A stretch of 64,000 nt of DNA from CAVQBJ01 sp963819075 (GTDB lineage Bacteria > Actinomycetota > Thermoleophilia > Solirubrobacterales > Solirubrobacteraceae): positions 62,001 through 126,000 of the forward strand of contig CAWFUP010000001.1 in assembly GCA_963819075.1 (NCBI GenBank), read 5' to 3'. The position numbers and the translations under genes were made by a program. The notes under the pieces are model-generated. The model ran no database searches, had not been told where the DNA came from, and worked only from the letters and a program-made list of their open reading frames with translations. This document shows, in pieces, positions 34,901-42,607 of the stretch. Every line of letters begins with the position of its first letter. Position 1 is the first letter of the stretch.

Positions 34901-36995
34901 GACCACGTCGGGCGGTACGTCCAATAGCGTCAGCTACACGTACAATCCGGCTCCGTCGATCCTCACAATCACCCCGACCAGCGGTCCGACCGCCGGCGGA
35001 ACGACCGTGACGATCGCAGGCAGCGGGTTCGACGCCACGGCCGCGAATGACACGGTCAAGTTCGGTTCGAACGCGGCGACGGTGACGGCCGCTTCGGCGT
35101 CCTCGCTGACGGTGACGGCTCCGGCCGGTACGGGCACGGTGAGCGTGTCGGTGACCACGGCCAATGGGACGGGTACGCTGGCTAACGCCTATACGTACAA
35201 CGGTCCGCCGGTCATTTCGTCGCTGAATCCGAGCAGCGGTGTTGCCGCTGGTGGTAACTCGGTGACCATCGCCGGTAGCGGGTTCAGCACGACGGCGTCC
35301 AGTGACACGGTCAAGTTCGGCTCCTCGTCGGCCACGGTGACGGCGGCGTCGGCGACGTCGCTGACGGTGACGGCTCCGGCCGGCTCGGGCACGGTGGGTG
35401 TGACGGTGACGACGGGCAATGGCGCGTCGAACTCCGTCAATTACACCTACGTCGCCCTTCCGGTGATCACGTCGATCAGCCCGACGCAGGGCTCGACGGC
35501 CGGTGGCACGACGGTGACGATCAGCGGTAGCGGGTTCAGCGCTACGGCGTCGGGTGACGCGGTTGCCTTCGGCGGCTCGTCGGCGACGGTGACGGCGGCT
35601 TCGGCCACGTCGCTGACCGTGACGGCTCCGGCTGGCACGGGCACCGTGAACGTGACGGTGACCACGTCGGGCGGTACGTCCAATAGCGTCAGCTACACGT
35701 ACAATCCGGCTCCGTCGATCCTCACGATCACCCCGACCAGCGGTCCGACCGCCGGCGGGACGACCGTGACGATCACCGGCACCGGGTTCGATCCGACGGC
35801 GGCGAACGACGCGGTCAAGTTCGGTGCGAACGCGGCGACGGTGACGGCGGCTTCGGCCACGTCGCTGACGGTGACGGCTCCGGCTGGCACTACGGGCACG
35901 GTGAGCGTGTCGGTGACGACGGCCAATGGGACGGGTACCCTGGCTAACGCCTATACGTACAACGGTCCGCCGGTCATCTCGTCGCTGAATCCGAGCAGCG
36001 GTGTTGCCGCTGGTGGTAACTCGGTGACGATCGCCGGTAGCGGGTTCAACGCGACGGCCGCGAATGACACGGTCAAGTTCGGTGCCAACGCGGCCACGGT
36101 GACGGCGGCCTCGGCGACGTCGCTGACGGTGACGGCTCCGGCCGGTACGGGTACGGTGGGTGTGACGGTGACGACGGGCAATGGCGCGTCGAACTCCGTC
36201 AACTACACCTACGTTCCGGTTCCGGTGATCACGTCGATCAGCCCGACGCAGGGCTCGACGGCCGGTGGCACGACGGTGACGATCAGCGGTAGCGGGTTCA
36301 GCGCTACGGCGTCGGGTGACGCGGTTGCCTTCGGCAGCTCGTCGGCGACGGTGACGGCGGCTTCGGCCACGTCGCTGACCGTGACGGCTCCGGCTGGCAC
36401 GGGCACCGTGAACGTGACGGTGACCACGTCGGGCGGTGCGTCCAACGCGGTCACGTACACCTACGTCACGCCGGCTCCGGCGATCACGGCGATCAGCCCG
36501 ACCAGCGGCACCACCGCCGGCGGGACGACCGTCACGATCACAGGCACCGGGTTCGATCCGACGGCGGCAAACGACACGGTCAAGTTCGGTTCGACCGCGG
36601 CGACGGTCACGGCGGCGTCGGCGACGTCGCTGACGGTGACCACCCCGGCCGAGGCGGCTGGCGGGGTCAACGTGACGGTTACCACCGCGAATGGCACGTC
36701 CAACGCGGTGACCTACACGTACCAGCAGACGCAGACCAACGGTCCGTCTGTGACCGGGGTGTTCCCGAACCGCGGTGGCTCGTTCTCGCTGGTGTTCATC
36801 ACCGGCAAGAACTTCACCCGGGTGTCGCAGGTCGCGTTCGGCGGCCACTCGGCGCTGTTCCTCACGCTGAACAGCGGTTTGATCATCGCGCTTGCGCCTC
36901 CTGGCCCGAGCGGGACGGTCGACGTCCAGGTGACCACGAGTAACGGCACGAGCCCGACCTCGAGTGCAGACAAGTTCACCTACACGCGCTTCTAG
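28977..36995 (+). CDS. Giant secreted IPT/TIG-repeat protein
   Basis: 2672 residues from ATG 28977, with GAGGAGGG 7 bases upstream. The signal peptide has a long basic n-region (MRRSNRSPLRGSGF) and a hydrophobic core ending in TPAASA. Residues about 45-365 are an unrecognised N-terminal domain, nearly identical to that of the protein at 42608. Then come 26 IPT/TIG immunoglobulin-like domains of 83-89 residues (each with SPxxGPxxGG-TVTIxGxxF, then ATVTAASATSLTVTAPAG and YTY) and a divergent last one (FPNRGGSFSLVFITGKNF). No LPxTG, membrane anchor or cell-wall domain is seen. The structure suggests a long surface or matrix fibre, but no binding activity can be read from it. A 15-bp hairpin follows. 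Confidence 0.93.
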   Translation: MRRSNRSPLRGSGFMPVRWLSMFGAVVALLVGAIATPAASAAGTQTGTIWIPLYCALSPSIDIDVGAAFTATVPTSVTPGQQFDLAKAVATIDLPPSAVQSSQGPFHNPDLVEGAVLTFDTNVTGADAPTLVNADTSRTTDGPAFMNDPTGVPNTPATPGDWVEPQPQTGGGVSSDPNVGNPTGSPAVVNLVAAAQPPNADAPSPLDPLVNGGSPLGGFADFPEAPLEGVFSWGYTPLTPTGTVTNSAYAPAPGTGGGSTPTSGNPDPASGGPIVVTGAVGGTVKLGIGDPSRIITFGSGKGAISEEFAVNNDIFFHETTSTLAGQWSGDTPVTCGIDTTPAAVPSPDPSYVSVATGISIPIVAGGATLTSLTPSSGPAAGGNSVVIAGSGFSTTAANDVVDFGSTPATVTSASATSLTVTAPAGTGTQNVSLTVSGTAAGNTLPYTYNAAPTISSVTPSNGPAAGGNSVVIAGSGFSATAANDTVKFGSSTATVTSAATGSLTVTAPAGTAGSAVNVSVTDGNGTATDTNGYSYNAVPAISSLTPNNGPLAGGTSVVIAGSGFDATAANDTVKFGSNTATVTAASATSLTVTAPAGTTAGNVNVTVADGNGTSAAATYTYNAAPTITSVTPSSGPAAGGNSVVIAGSGFNATAANDTVKFGSSTATVTSAATGSLTVTAPAGTAGSAVNVSVTDGNGTATDTNGYSYNAVPAISSLTPNNGPLAGGTSVVIAGSGFDATAANDTVKFGSNTATVTAASATSLTVTAPAGTTAGNVNVTVADGNGTSAAATYTYNATPTISSLTPNNGPLAGGNSVVIAGSGFNATAANDTVKFGSNTATVTSAATGSLTVTVPAGTTAGNVNVTVATTAGGTSAAATYTYNPVPAITSITPNNGVPGGGNSVTIAGTGFATTTAGNTVDFGTTAATVTAASATSLTVTVPAGPAGGGVVNVTDATANGTSGAVTYTYNAPPTITSVSPANGVPAGGNSVTIAGTGFSSTTSADTVKFGANTATVTAASATSLTVTVPAGAAGTTVNVSVATVNGTATDTNAYTYNSAPSISGVSPTSGPLAGGTTVTISGSGFDPTAANDTVKFGANTANVTAATASSLTVTAPAGTAAGAVSVSVTTGNGTGTDANAYTYNAPLPSIASISPTNGPAAGGTTVTITGANFSATASGDAVAFGSSSATVTAASATSLTVTAPAGTGTVNVTVTTSAGTSNSVSYTYNPAPTVSSISPTSGPTAGGTSVTISGANFDPTAANDAVKFGANAATVTAASATSLTVTAPAGTTGTVSVSVTTANGTGTLANAYTYNGPPVISSLNPSSGVATGGNSVTIAGSGFSTTASSDTVKFGANAATVTAASATSLTVTAPAGTGTVGVTVTTGNGASNSVNYTYVPVPVISSISPTNGPAAGGTTVTISGSGFSATASGDAVAFGGSSATVTAASATSLTVTAPAGTGTVNVTVTTSGGTSNSVSYTYNPAPTVSSISPTSGPTAGGTSVTISGANFDPTAANDAVKFGANAATVTAASATSLTVTAPAGTTGTVSVSVTTANGTGTLANAYTYNGPPVISSLTPNSGVATGGNSVTIAGSGFDATAANDAVKFGANAATVTAASATSLTVTAPAGTGTVGVTVTTGNGASNSVNYTYVALPVITSISPTNGPAAGGTTVTIAGSAFSATASGDTVKFGSNAATVTAASATSLTVTAPAGTGTVNVTVTTSAGTSNSVSYTYNPAPTVSSISPTSGPTAGGTSVTISGANFDPTAANDAVKFGANAATVTAASATSLTVTAPAGTTGTVSVSVTTANGTGTLANAYTYNGPPVISSLNPSSGVAAGGNSVTIAGSGFSTTASSDAVKFGANAATVTAASATSLTVTAPAGTGTVGVTVTTGNGASNSVNYTYVPVPVISSISPTNGPGAGGTTVTISGSGFSATASGDAVAFGGSSATVTAASATSLTVTAPAGTGTVNVTVTTSGGTSNSVSYTYNPAPSILTITPTSGPTAGGTTVTIAGSGFDATAANDTVKFGSNAATVTAASASSLTVTAPAGTGTVSVSVTTANGTGTLANAYTYNGPPVISSLNPSSGVAAGGNSVTIAGSGFSTTASSDTVKFGSSSATVTAASATSLTVTAPAGSGTVGVTVTTGNGASNSVNYTYVALPVITSISPTQGSTAGGTTVTISGSGFSATASGDAVAFGGSSATVTAASATSLTVTAPAGTGTVNVTVTTSGGTSNSVSYTYNPAPSILTITPTSGPTAGGTTVTITGTGFDPTAANDAVKFGANAATVTAASATSLTVTAPAGTTGTVSVSVTTANGTGTLANAYTYNGPPVISSLNPSSGVAAGGNSVTIAGSGFNATAANDTVKFGANAATVTAASATSLTVTAPAGTGTVGVTVTTGNGASNSVNYTYVPVPVITSISPTQGSTAGGTTVTISGSGFSATASGDAVAFGSSSATVTAASATSLTVTAPAGTGTVNVTVTTSGGASNAVTYTYVTPAPAITAISPTSGTTAGGTTVTITGTGFDPTAANDTVKFGSTAATVTAASATSLTVTTPAEAAGGVNVTVTTANGTSNAVTYTYQQTQTNGPSVTGVFPNRGGSFSLVFITGKNFTRVSQVAFGGHSALFLTLNSGLIIALAPPGPSGTVDVQVTTSNGTSPTSSADKFTYTRF
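30078..36992 (+). repeat. IPT/TIG-domain coding repeat array of the first giant protein
   Basis: Twenty-six repeats of about 246-261 bases plus a divergent last unit. Two higher-order patterns are visible. Units 2-3 and 4-5 form a 519-base tandem duplication (about 30321-31358). From about 32410 to 36460 units recur in sets of three with a period of 762 (759 once), distinguished by their first residues (xPVIxSISP / APxxxxISPTSG / PPVISSLxPxSG). Identity within each class is high, which points to recent unequal recombination. Confidence 0.9.
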
Positions 36996-37027
36996 CGCGC
37001 GCGTAGGCGAATCGAGATAAGGCCGAT

Positions 37028-37060
37028 CGGCCGCCCCGGGCATCCTGCCCGGGGCGGCCG
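37028..37060 (+). terminator. 15-bp hairpin after the first giant IPT gene
   Basis: CGGCCGCCCCGGGCA (37028-37042) pairs perfectly with TGCCCGGGGCGGCCG (37046-37060) around a 3-base loop, 33 bases after the stop. There is no long T-run, but a stem this strong is a likely transcription stop. The rest of the 480-base gap to 37475 has no gene I can support; it becomes A-rich near 37360-37450. Confidence 0.75.
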
Positions 37061-37475
37061 TCGGTCGTTCCGGGCCTCGCCGGCGCGTGCGCCGGGCGCG
37101 GCGGACGAGACGCGGCGCCTCGCGTCCAGGCGCGCCGTGGACACGCTTGCGCCCCAGTCCAGGAACGTCCAGTTCAGCGTCGCGCCGCGCCGGTGCCGCG
37201 GCGACCGCGGTGGGTCCCCGGCCCCCCCGTCTGGACCGTCAGCGCCCCGAACGGCCGCACTGCCGGCGCCGTGTTGGCACCCTCGCTCGCGGCCACTCAG
37301 CGCGTGTACGATACGGGCGTGACGGGTGGCGAGCCGTCCTCGACGGATAGCTCCCCAAAAAAAAGAGCCATCAGTGTTCCTGGGTGCTACGCTCTGGCGG
37401 CTGTTGGCAATCGTAACCAGCAAATAGTTGGAAAACAACGGAAAACTAGCTTGAGGTGAGGAGGGCATTTTCCCT

Positions 37476-38135
37476 ATGTCTCTGAAGACCAGTCGTATTG
37501 CGGTCGTTGCCGCAACCGTCGCGAGCGTGGCGGCGTTCGGTGTGACGGCGTCGCCGGCGTTGGCCAAGGGTGGCGACATCATCGATACGTTCACCAACTG
37601 GACCGTGAGCGGGTCGATCACGGCCAAGAAGCTCAATCAGGCAATCGTTCTGCCGAGCGGGTCCGCGTTCAACGGGCAGGCCGACCTGACCACCGGTGCG
37701 GTGACGGGGACGATCTCGGTCCCGGCGTTCACGGCTTCGGTCAAGATCCTCGGCCTTCCGTCGAAGGTCGGCCTGAAGATCGTCCCGACCGGACCGGCGA
37801 CGGGTACGGTCGCGTCCGACCCGAACGTGCCGGGTAATGTCATCCTGACCGTGACGGCGCTGCAGAACCTCGACGTCACGTCGATCGGTCTCTTCGGGAT
37901 CACGATCCCGGTTAGCTGCTCGACGACGTCGCCGATGTCGCTCTCGCTGGTGGGCTCGCTCACTCCGCTGCAGCTGACCAATGGCGCGACGTTCTCGGGC
38001 ACGACGACGGTCCCGTCGGCCTCGTGCAGCGGGTTCCTCGGTGGCCTGATCGGCCCGGTCCTGACGGCGCTTCTGTCGGGTCCGAACAACCCGTTCTCGA
38101 TCACGCTGGCTCCGCCGGCGACCAGCTCGACCTGA
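37476..38135 (+). CDS. Secreted protein of unknown function, between the two giant proteins
   Basis: 219 residues from ATG 37476; GAGGAGGG (37458-37465) lies 10 bases upstream. A Sec signal peptide ends in SPALA (residue about 30). The mature part is beta-rich: SGSITAKKLNQAIVLPSGSA, a TGTISVPAFTASVKI strand, and a C-terminal part with NGATFSGTTTVPSASCSGF followed by LLSGPNNPFSITL. Three Cys residues can be seen in the second half. The C-terminal pattern (FSGT, then C, then SGPxN) recurs in actinobacterial secreted proteins that I cannot name. Its position between the giant genes suggests that it is part of the same surface system. Confidence 0.85.
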   Translation: MSLKTSRIAVVAATVASVAAFGVTASPALAKGGDIIDTFTNWTVSGSITAKKLNQAIVLPSGSAFNGQADLTTGAVTGTISVPAFTASVKILGLPSKVGLKIVPTGPATGTVASDPNVPGNVILTVTALQNLDVTSIGLFGITIPVSCSTTSPMSLSLVGSLTPLQLTNGATFSGTTTVPSASCSGFLGGLIGPVLTALLSGPNNPFSITLAPPATSST

Positions 38136-38153
38136 GCACTGAAGCAATTGGCT

Positions 38154-38188
38154 GGCGGGCGGTGGGCACGGATAGCCCGCCGCCCGCC
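38154..38188 (+). terminator. Hairpin after the small secreted protein gene
   Basis: GGCGGGCGGTGGGC (38154-38167) pairs with GCCCGCCGCCCGCC (38175-38188) with one G-T pair. It begins 18 bases after the stop and is followed by a second hairpin 20 bases on. Confidence 0.6.
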
Positions 38189-38207
38189 GGTTGGCTCTGA
38201 TGTTCCG

Positions 38208-38235
38208 AACGGCCGCCCACGTTGGGCGGCCGTTT
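38208..38235 (+). terminator. Rho-independent-type terminator
   Basis: AACGGCCGCCCA (38208-38219) pairs perfectly with TGGGCGGCCGTT (38223-38234) around CGT, followed by one more T. It is the second of two stacked hairpins after the gene ending at 38135, giving a clear end to that transcript before the next gene. Confidence 0.75.
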
Positions 38236-38372
38236 GCGCTCAGCAGGTGGCTAGCGTCGATGGATCGACCGCTACCTTCGGCTCGGCGGAGTGTTGTGCT
38301 GGTGTTGTGCCGATTCAGAGCTGGCGCCGGGAGCAACCGCTGTGGTAGCCTCCGCCGCCTCTGAGGAGAGGG

Positions 38373-41300
38373 ATGTGTGATGTCAGTGCCGATGTGCGAC
38401 GCGGGTCGCGTCCAGTCATGATCAATAGGGTGGCGGCGAGCGCGCGCACGCGCATGGGCATCCTGGTCGTGACGGCCATCGTCGGCCTGTCGTTCAGCAC
38501 GGCGATGGCGCGGGCGGACTTCGGCTTCGTGCCCGGCAGCTTCTCGATCCAGTCGTGCACCGAGACCGACGGCACCTGTGCAACCCCGGACAACCGCGCC
38601 GGCGGCCATCCCGGCGCGCTGGTCACGCATTTCGCGATCAACTCGACGACGGTCGGCTCGGGCGGGTCGGCTTTCCAACTCCCCGACGGCGATCTCGCCG
38701 ATCTGACGGTCACGCTGCCGCCGGGAATCACCGCCAACCCGCTGGCCATCCCGCAGTGCACCGACGCCGAGCTCGACTACGCCACTAAGAAGTTTGGGGT
38801 CATCGGCGCCTGCCCGGCCGATTCGCAGATCGGTGTGCTGAACGTCGATATCACCAGTGAAAACCAAGACTTCGGCATCCAGCCCATCAACATCTACAAC
38901 CTGACGCCGGACTCGGGCACGGCGGCCACCTTCGGAGGCGACCTTCCCTTCGGCCTTGGGCCGTTTCACCTGGATGGCGGCGTCAACCCGGTCACGAACA
39001 CCGAGCAGGTCACGCTGAGCCACCTGACGGCCGACGAGTTCATCTCCAGCCAAACCCTGGTGCTTTGGGGCGCGCCGGAGGAGCAGAACCAGTGCGCGCC
39101 GGGTAACCCGAGCCCGCCACCGGCGACCACTCAGGATGGAACTGGAACCCCGAATTGCCAGACCGGCCTGAAGGACAACGCGTTCATCACCAATCCGTCC
39201 TCCTGCGGGCCCGTGACGCAGCCGGCCACGATCTCCGCCGACGCCTACGTCGACCCCTCCGGAACCCAGGCCGCCGGCGACGAGGCCACCGCCGCGACAA
39301 CGCCGATGGTCTCGGCCAGCACCACGACCGCGCCGGCCACCAACTGTGCTGCGGAGCCGACGTCCCAAAGCACGTTATCGGTCAACCCCCTCGATGCCAG
39401 CGGCAACATGTTGTCGAGCGCGCCGAGCGACTCGCCCACCGGCCTCCACGTCGGCCTCGCGCTCTCGCAGGACACCAACACCGAGCCCCTTTCCACTGAC
39501 CTCGCGCCGTCGACGCTGCAGACCGCTTTGGTTCAGCTACCGGTCGGCTACTCGATCAACCCGGCCGCCGCCGCGTCCCTGCAGGCCTGCACCGACTCGC
39601 AGTTCGGCCTTGGCACGAGCAACGCCATCGGCTGTCCGGCCGCATCGCAGGTCGGCACGGTCAGCCTCGGCTCGCCCGACCTCCCGGACTCGCTCAAGGG
39701 GGACGTGTACCTGGGCACCCAGCAGGCCGGCGACCCGTTCCGCATCTTCATCGACGCTTCGGCCGACGGCGTCGACATTCGACTGCTGGGCTCGATCACC
39801 TCGGATCCGGCCACCGGCCAGCTCACCACGACCCTGAGCAACCTCCCGCAGCTTCCGGTCAGCAACTTCGACCTGTCCTTCGCCGGTGGACCGAACGCTG
39901 TGATCGCCTCGCCGCTCGACTGCGGCAGCGGCACCGTGAGCACAAGCCTGTCTCCGTGGTCGGGCAACGCCGCAGCGACCCCGAGCGCGACGATGACGAC
40001 CGATGCCGACGGGAAGGGCGGTTCCTGCCCGTCGCCGCTCTCGTTCACGCCGACCACCGCCGTCACTCCCGCCACCTTGCAGGCGGGTGCCTACTCGCCG
40101 CTGACGGTGAGCATCACGCGCTCCTCGCAGCAGCCCTTCCTGCACCAGGTGAAAGTAGTGCTGCCGCCGGGCCTGACCGGCCTGATCAGCTCCGTCCCGC
40201 TCTGTGATAGCACCGACGCAAAGAACGGGACCTGTCCCCTGGGCTCGTCGGTGGGCACGGCCACGGTCGCGGCCGGCGCCGGGCCGAACCCGGTCAGCGT
40301 CACCGGTGCGGTCTATCTCGCGGGTCCCTACACGGACCCGAGCGGAACGACCTACCCGTTCAACCTCTCGATCGTCGTGCCGGTGGCGGTGGGTCCGTTC
40401 AATCTCGGCACCCAGGTCGTGCAGGCGGGCATCGGGGTCGATCCGACTGACGCGCACCTGACAACCGTGCTGACGTTGCCGACCATGCAGGACTTCGCCG
40501 TGGGCTCGGGGACCCAGGGGCTGCTCCTGCGCATCCGGTCGGCGACGCTTGCGCTCAACCAACCGAAGTTCATCCTCAATCCGACCAACTGCAGCCCGCT
40601 CAGCGGCTCGAGCGCGATCGGCGGCGTGGACCCGCTGGCCAACAAGACGGCGAGCGCCACCTCGGCGTTCGGCCTGCAGTTCAGCGGCTGCGCGGCGCTT
40701 CCGTTCTCCCCGACGCTCACCATCACCGCGCCGCAGGTGACGCAGGCCACGGTCGGGACCAATGGGGCCGGGGTCGACATCAAGCTGACCCAGCCCCGCA
40801 GCCAGTCGAACGTCAAGTCCGTGGTCATCACGCTCCCGAGCATCCTGTCGGCCCGCCTGTCCACCGTCAACGGCGCCTGTCCGGCGGGGACCTACGCCGC
40901 CAACCCGGCCGGCTGTCCGGCCACCTCGCAGGTGGGCACCGCCATCGCCACGACCCCGCTGTTGCCGGGAGCGCTGACCGGCACGGCATATCTCGTGTCA
41001 CAGGGCAGTGCCGGCCTGCCGAACATCGCCGTGGTGCTGTCCGACGACGGCGTGACCTTCGACTTGACCGTCTCCATCGCGCTTGGCGCCAACGGGCTAA
41101 CCTCATCGCTCGTCTCGCCGGATGTCCCGATCTCGACCTTCGATCTCAATCTGCTGGCGGGACCGCACTCGGCCCTGACGGCGACGGGGTCGCTGTGCGC
41201 GGGCGCGCTGTCCGCGCCGACGACGATCAACGCACAGAGCGGCGCCCAGATCCAGCGGAGCACCGCGGTCCAGGTCACCGGCTGTCCGCCGGCCGCGAAG

Positions 41301-41603
41301 ACGGCCGTCCGCGTCTCCGTTCGGCGACACAGCTACAAGAAGGGCGTGCTGAAGCTCTCCGTGAAGGCGCCGGCCGCCGGACGCGTCAGCGCCAGCGGCA
41401 GCGGCACCAGCCTGCATGGCTGGGCCTTCCGCCGCGTCTCGAAGGCCACGGTGACCACGCTCTCGGTGCGGCTCTCGCGCATCGGGATCGACCGCCTACG
41501 CAAGCATCATCGGCTCAAGCTGATCATCCGCGTCGGGTTCCTCCCGAAGTCGAAGCAGCTGCCGCGGGCCAAGAGCTACGTGACGATCAACCTGCGTTCC
41601 TAG
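38373..41603 (+). CDS. Large secreted protein with repeated Cys-containing beta modules
   Basis: 1076 residues from ATG 38373, with GAGGAG four bases before it. A start at ATG 38418 (MINRVAASARTR) gives a more usual signal peptide, whose core LVVTAIVGLSFSTAMARA is clear. The body has at least four modules with the pattern L-PPG, a Cys, then CPxxSxVGT and a GDVYLG or GTAYLV strand: IPQCTDAEL...ACPADSQIG, LQACTDSQF...CPAASQVG, VPLCDSTDAKNGTCPLGSSVG and NGACPAG...CPATSQVG. The last 95 residues form a basic beta domain (VRVSVRRHSYKKGVLKLSVK). No anchor is seen. Role unknown; likely an extracellular structural or binding protein. Confidence 0.88.
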   Translation: MCDVSADVRRGSRPVMINRVAASARTRMGILVVTAIVGLSFSTAMARADFGFVPGSFSIQSCTETDGTCATPDNRAGGHPGALVTHFAINSTTVGSGGSAFQLPDGDLADLTVTLPPGITANPLAIPQCTDAELDYATKKFGVIGACPADSQIGVLNVDITSENQDFGIQPINIYNLTPDSGTAATFGGDLPFGLGPFHLDGGVNPVTNTEQVTLSHLTADEFISSQTLVLWGAPEEQNQCAPGNPSPPPATTQDGTGTPNCQTGLKDNAFITNPSSCGPVTQPATISADAYVDPSGTQAAGDEATAATTPMVSASTTTAPATNCAAEPTSQSTLSVNPLDASGNMLSSAPSDSPTGLHVGLALSQDTNTEPLSTDLAPSTLQTALVQLPVGYSINPAAAASLQACTDSQFGLGTSNAIGCPAASQVGTVSLGSPDLPDSLKGDVYLGTQQAGDPFRIFIDASADGVDIRLLGSITSDPATGQLTTTLSNLPQLPVSNFDLSFAGGPNAVIASPLDCGSGTVSTSLSPWSGNAAATPSATMTTDADGKGGSCPSPLSFTPTTAVTPATLQAGAYSPLTVSITRSSQQPFLHQVKVVLPPGLTGLISSVPLCDSTDAKNGTCPLGSSVGTATVAAGAGPNPVSVTGAVYLAGPYTDPSGTTYPFNLSIVVPVAVGPFNLGTQVVQAGIGVDPTDAHLTTVLTLPTMQDFAVGSGTQGLLLRIRSATLALNQPKFILNPTNCSPLSGSSAIGGVDPLANKTASATSAFGLQFSGCAALPFSPTLTITAPQVTQATVGTNGAGVDIKLTQPRSQSNVKSVVITLPSILSARLSTVNGACPAGTYAANPAGCPATSQVGTAIATTPLLPGALTGTAYLVSQGSAGLPNIAVVLSDDGVTFDLTVSIALGANGLTSSLVSPDVPISTFDLNLLAGPHSALTATGSLCAGALSAPTTINAQSGAQIQRSTAVQVTGCPPAAKTAVRVSVRRHSYKKGVLKLSVKAPAAGRVSASGSGTSLHGWAFRRVSKATVTTLSVRLSRIGIDRLRKHHRLKLIIRVGFLPKSKQLPRAKSYVTINLRS

Positions 41604-41639
41604 GCTCGGCGGCGAGAGCGGCGGTGACCGGGCGCCCGG

Positions 41640-42320
41640 TCACCGCGAAAGGCCGAAGCTGTCCTCGAGCACGAGCATCGCGCCGTGACGGCGCAACCAG
41701 TCACGATGCTCGCGGTAGCTCGGCCAGCTCTGCTCGAGCAGCGACCAGAAGCGCGGCGAGTGATCCATCACCTCGAGGTGGCAGACCTCGTGCCACACCA
41801 CGTAGTCCAGTATGGACGCGGGCGCCAGCAACAGGCGCCAGTTGAAGCTCATCCGGCCGGCCGCGCTGCAGCTCGCCCAGCGCGAACGCTGGCCGCGGAT
41901 CGTCAGATCGGTGTACCGCGTACCAGCCGCCCGCGTGGCCTCCTCCAGGCGCGGCTCGATCTCGCGGCGGGCGGCGCGACGGTACCAGCGTTCGAGAGCC
42001 GCCGGTGCATCCTCGGCCGGGACGAGCAGTTGCATGCCCCGACGGTGCACGCGACTGCGCCCGGGCTCCAATACAAGCGCGAGCTCCTCGCCGAGGTAGG
42101 GCACGACCCCCGGGCGGCGGCCCATGCGCGCACGTGCCGAGCGCGCCTCCGACAGCCGCCGGCGGATCCACGGCGCCAGCTCCCGCACGGCGGCGGCGGC
42201 GGTCTGCTGCGAGGCGCTCGCGGGCAGCACAACCTCGACGTCGTCGACCCCGTGGACCGCGACGCGCACCCGGCGGGCGCGGGCCGAGCGCCGCACGGTG
42301 TAGGGGATGTCCTGGAGCAC
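41640..42320 (-). CDS. M48/DUF45 (YgjP-like) metal-dependent hydrolase
   Basis: 226 residues. The zinc motif is VVWHEVCHLEVMDHSPRFW: HExxH plus a third His, as in the YgjP/DUF45 group. Upstream is the family's RGQRSRWASCSAAGRMSFNW (conserved RWGSCS-like stretch). These proteins are cytosolic metallopeptidase-like enzymes with no known substrate. It is divergent from the second giant gene and converges with the big secreted protein (36 bases). It is on the other strand, so it is probably not part of the surface-protein group. Confidence 0.93.
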   Translation of the reverse strand: MLQDIPYTVRRSARARRVRVAVHGVDDVEVVLPASASQQTAAAAVRELAPWIRRRLSEARSARARMGRRPGVVPYLGEELALVLEPGRSRVHRRGMQLLVPAEDAPAALERWYRRAARREIEPRLEEATRAAGTRYTDLTIRGQRSRWASCSAAGRMSFNWRLLLAPASILDYVVWHEVCHLEVMDHSPRFWSLLEQSWPSYREHRDWLRRHGAMLVLEDSFGLSR

Positions 42321-42464
42321 GTTCGTCCCGATTCTAGGGCGCCTGGCGGCCCCAACGGCGGGTCCTGGGATCGCGGCGGTCCGATTTGCGGGCCAGTCGA
42401 GGGCCCTTCAGCCGGGCCACCGTGGCGGCATTCCCGGGAACCGTGACAACCCTGAGCAGAAACC

Positions 42465-42494
42465 TTGACAAACATCACCATTTCCACGACAGTA
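42465..42494 (+). promoter_or_regulatory. Promoter-like block upstream of the second giant IPT protein
   Basis: The block TTGACAAACA, four bases, CATTTCCA, then CAGTAGCC matches the block at 28847. In both cases it is followed about 100 bases later by a GAGGGTCATTTC leader and the giant-protein ATG. Shared promoter elements suggest that the two giant genes are controlled together. Confidence 0.5.
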
Positions 42495-42607
42495 GCCCGG
42501 CAGACGGCAGACGGCAGACGGCAGGAGTGGTTGGGGTTGCGGTGGTCTGCGGCCATCGAGCGGCACGCGTTCACGTACAGACTTCGGGCTTCCGGGAGGG
42601 TCATTTC

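Noticed and set aside
30078..36992. Regular direct repeats as a CRISPR-like array
   Set aside because: The repeats are about 250 bases long, in frame, and code for IPT/TIG domains. No short repeats with unique spacers or cas genes are present.
30012..37043. A 2343-codon open frame on the reverse strand opposite the first giant IPT gene
   Set aside because: It is the frame opposite a GC-rich, repetitive gene in which stop codons cannot easily occur; the product is Arg/His-rich repeats without signal or domain. The forward frame has signal peptide, leader and domain structure.
42360..42607. An upstream extension of the second giant gene (in-frame start at 42386)
   Set aside because: The extra 74 residues lack any signal, and the ATG at 42608 has a good ribosome site plus exact match to the start of the first giant protein.
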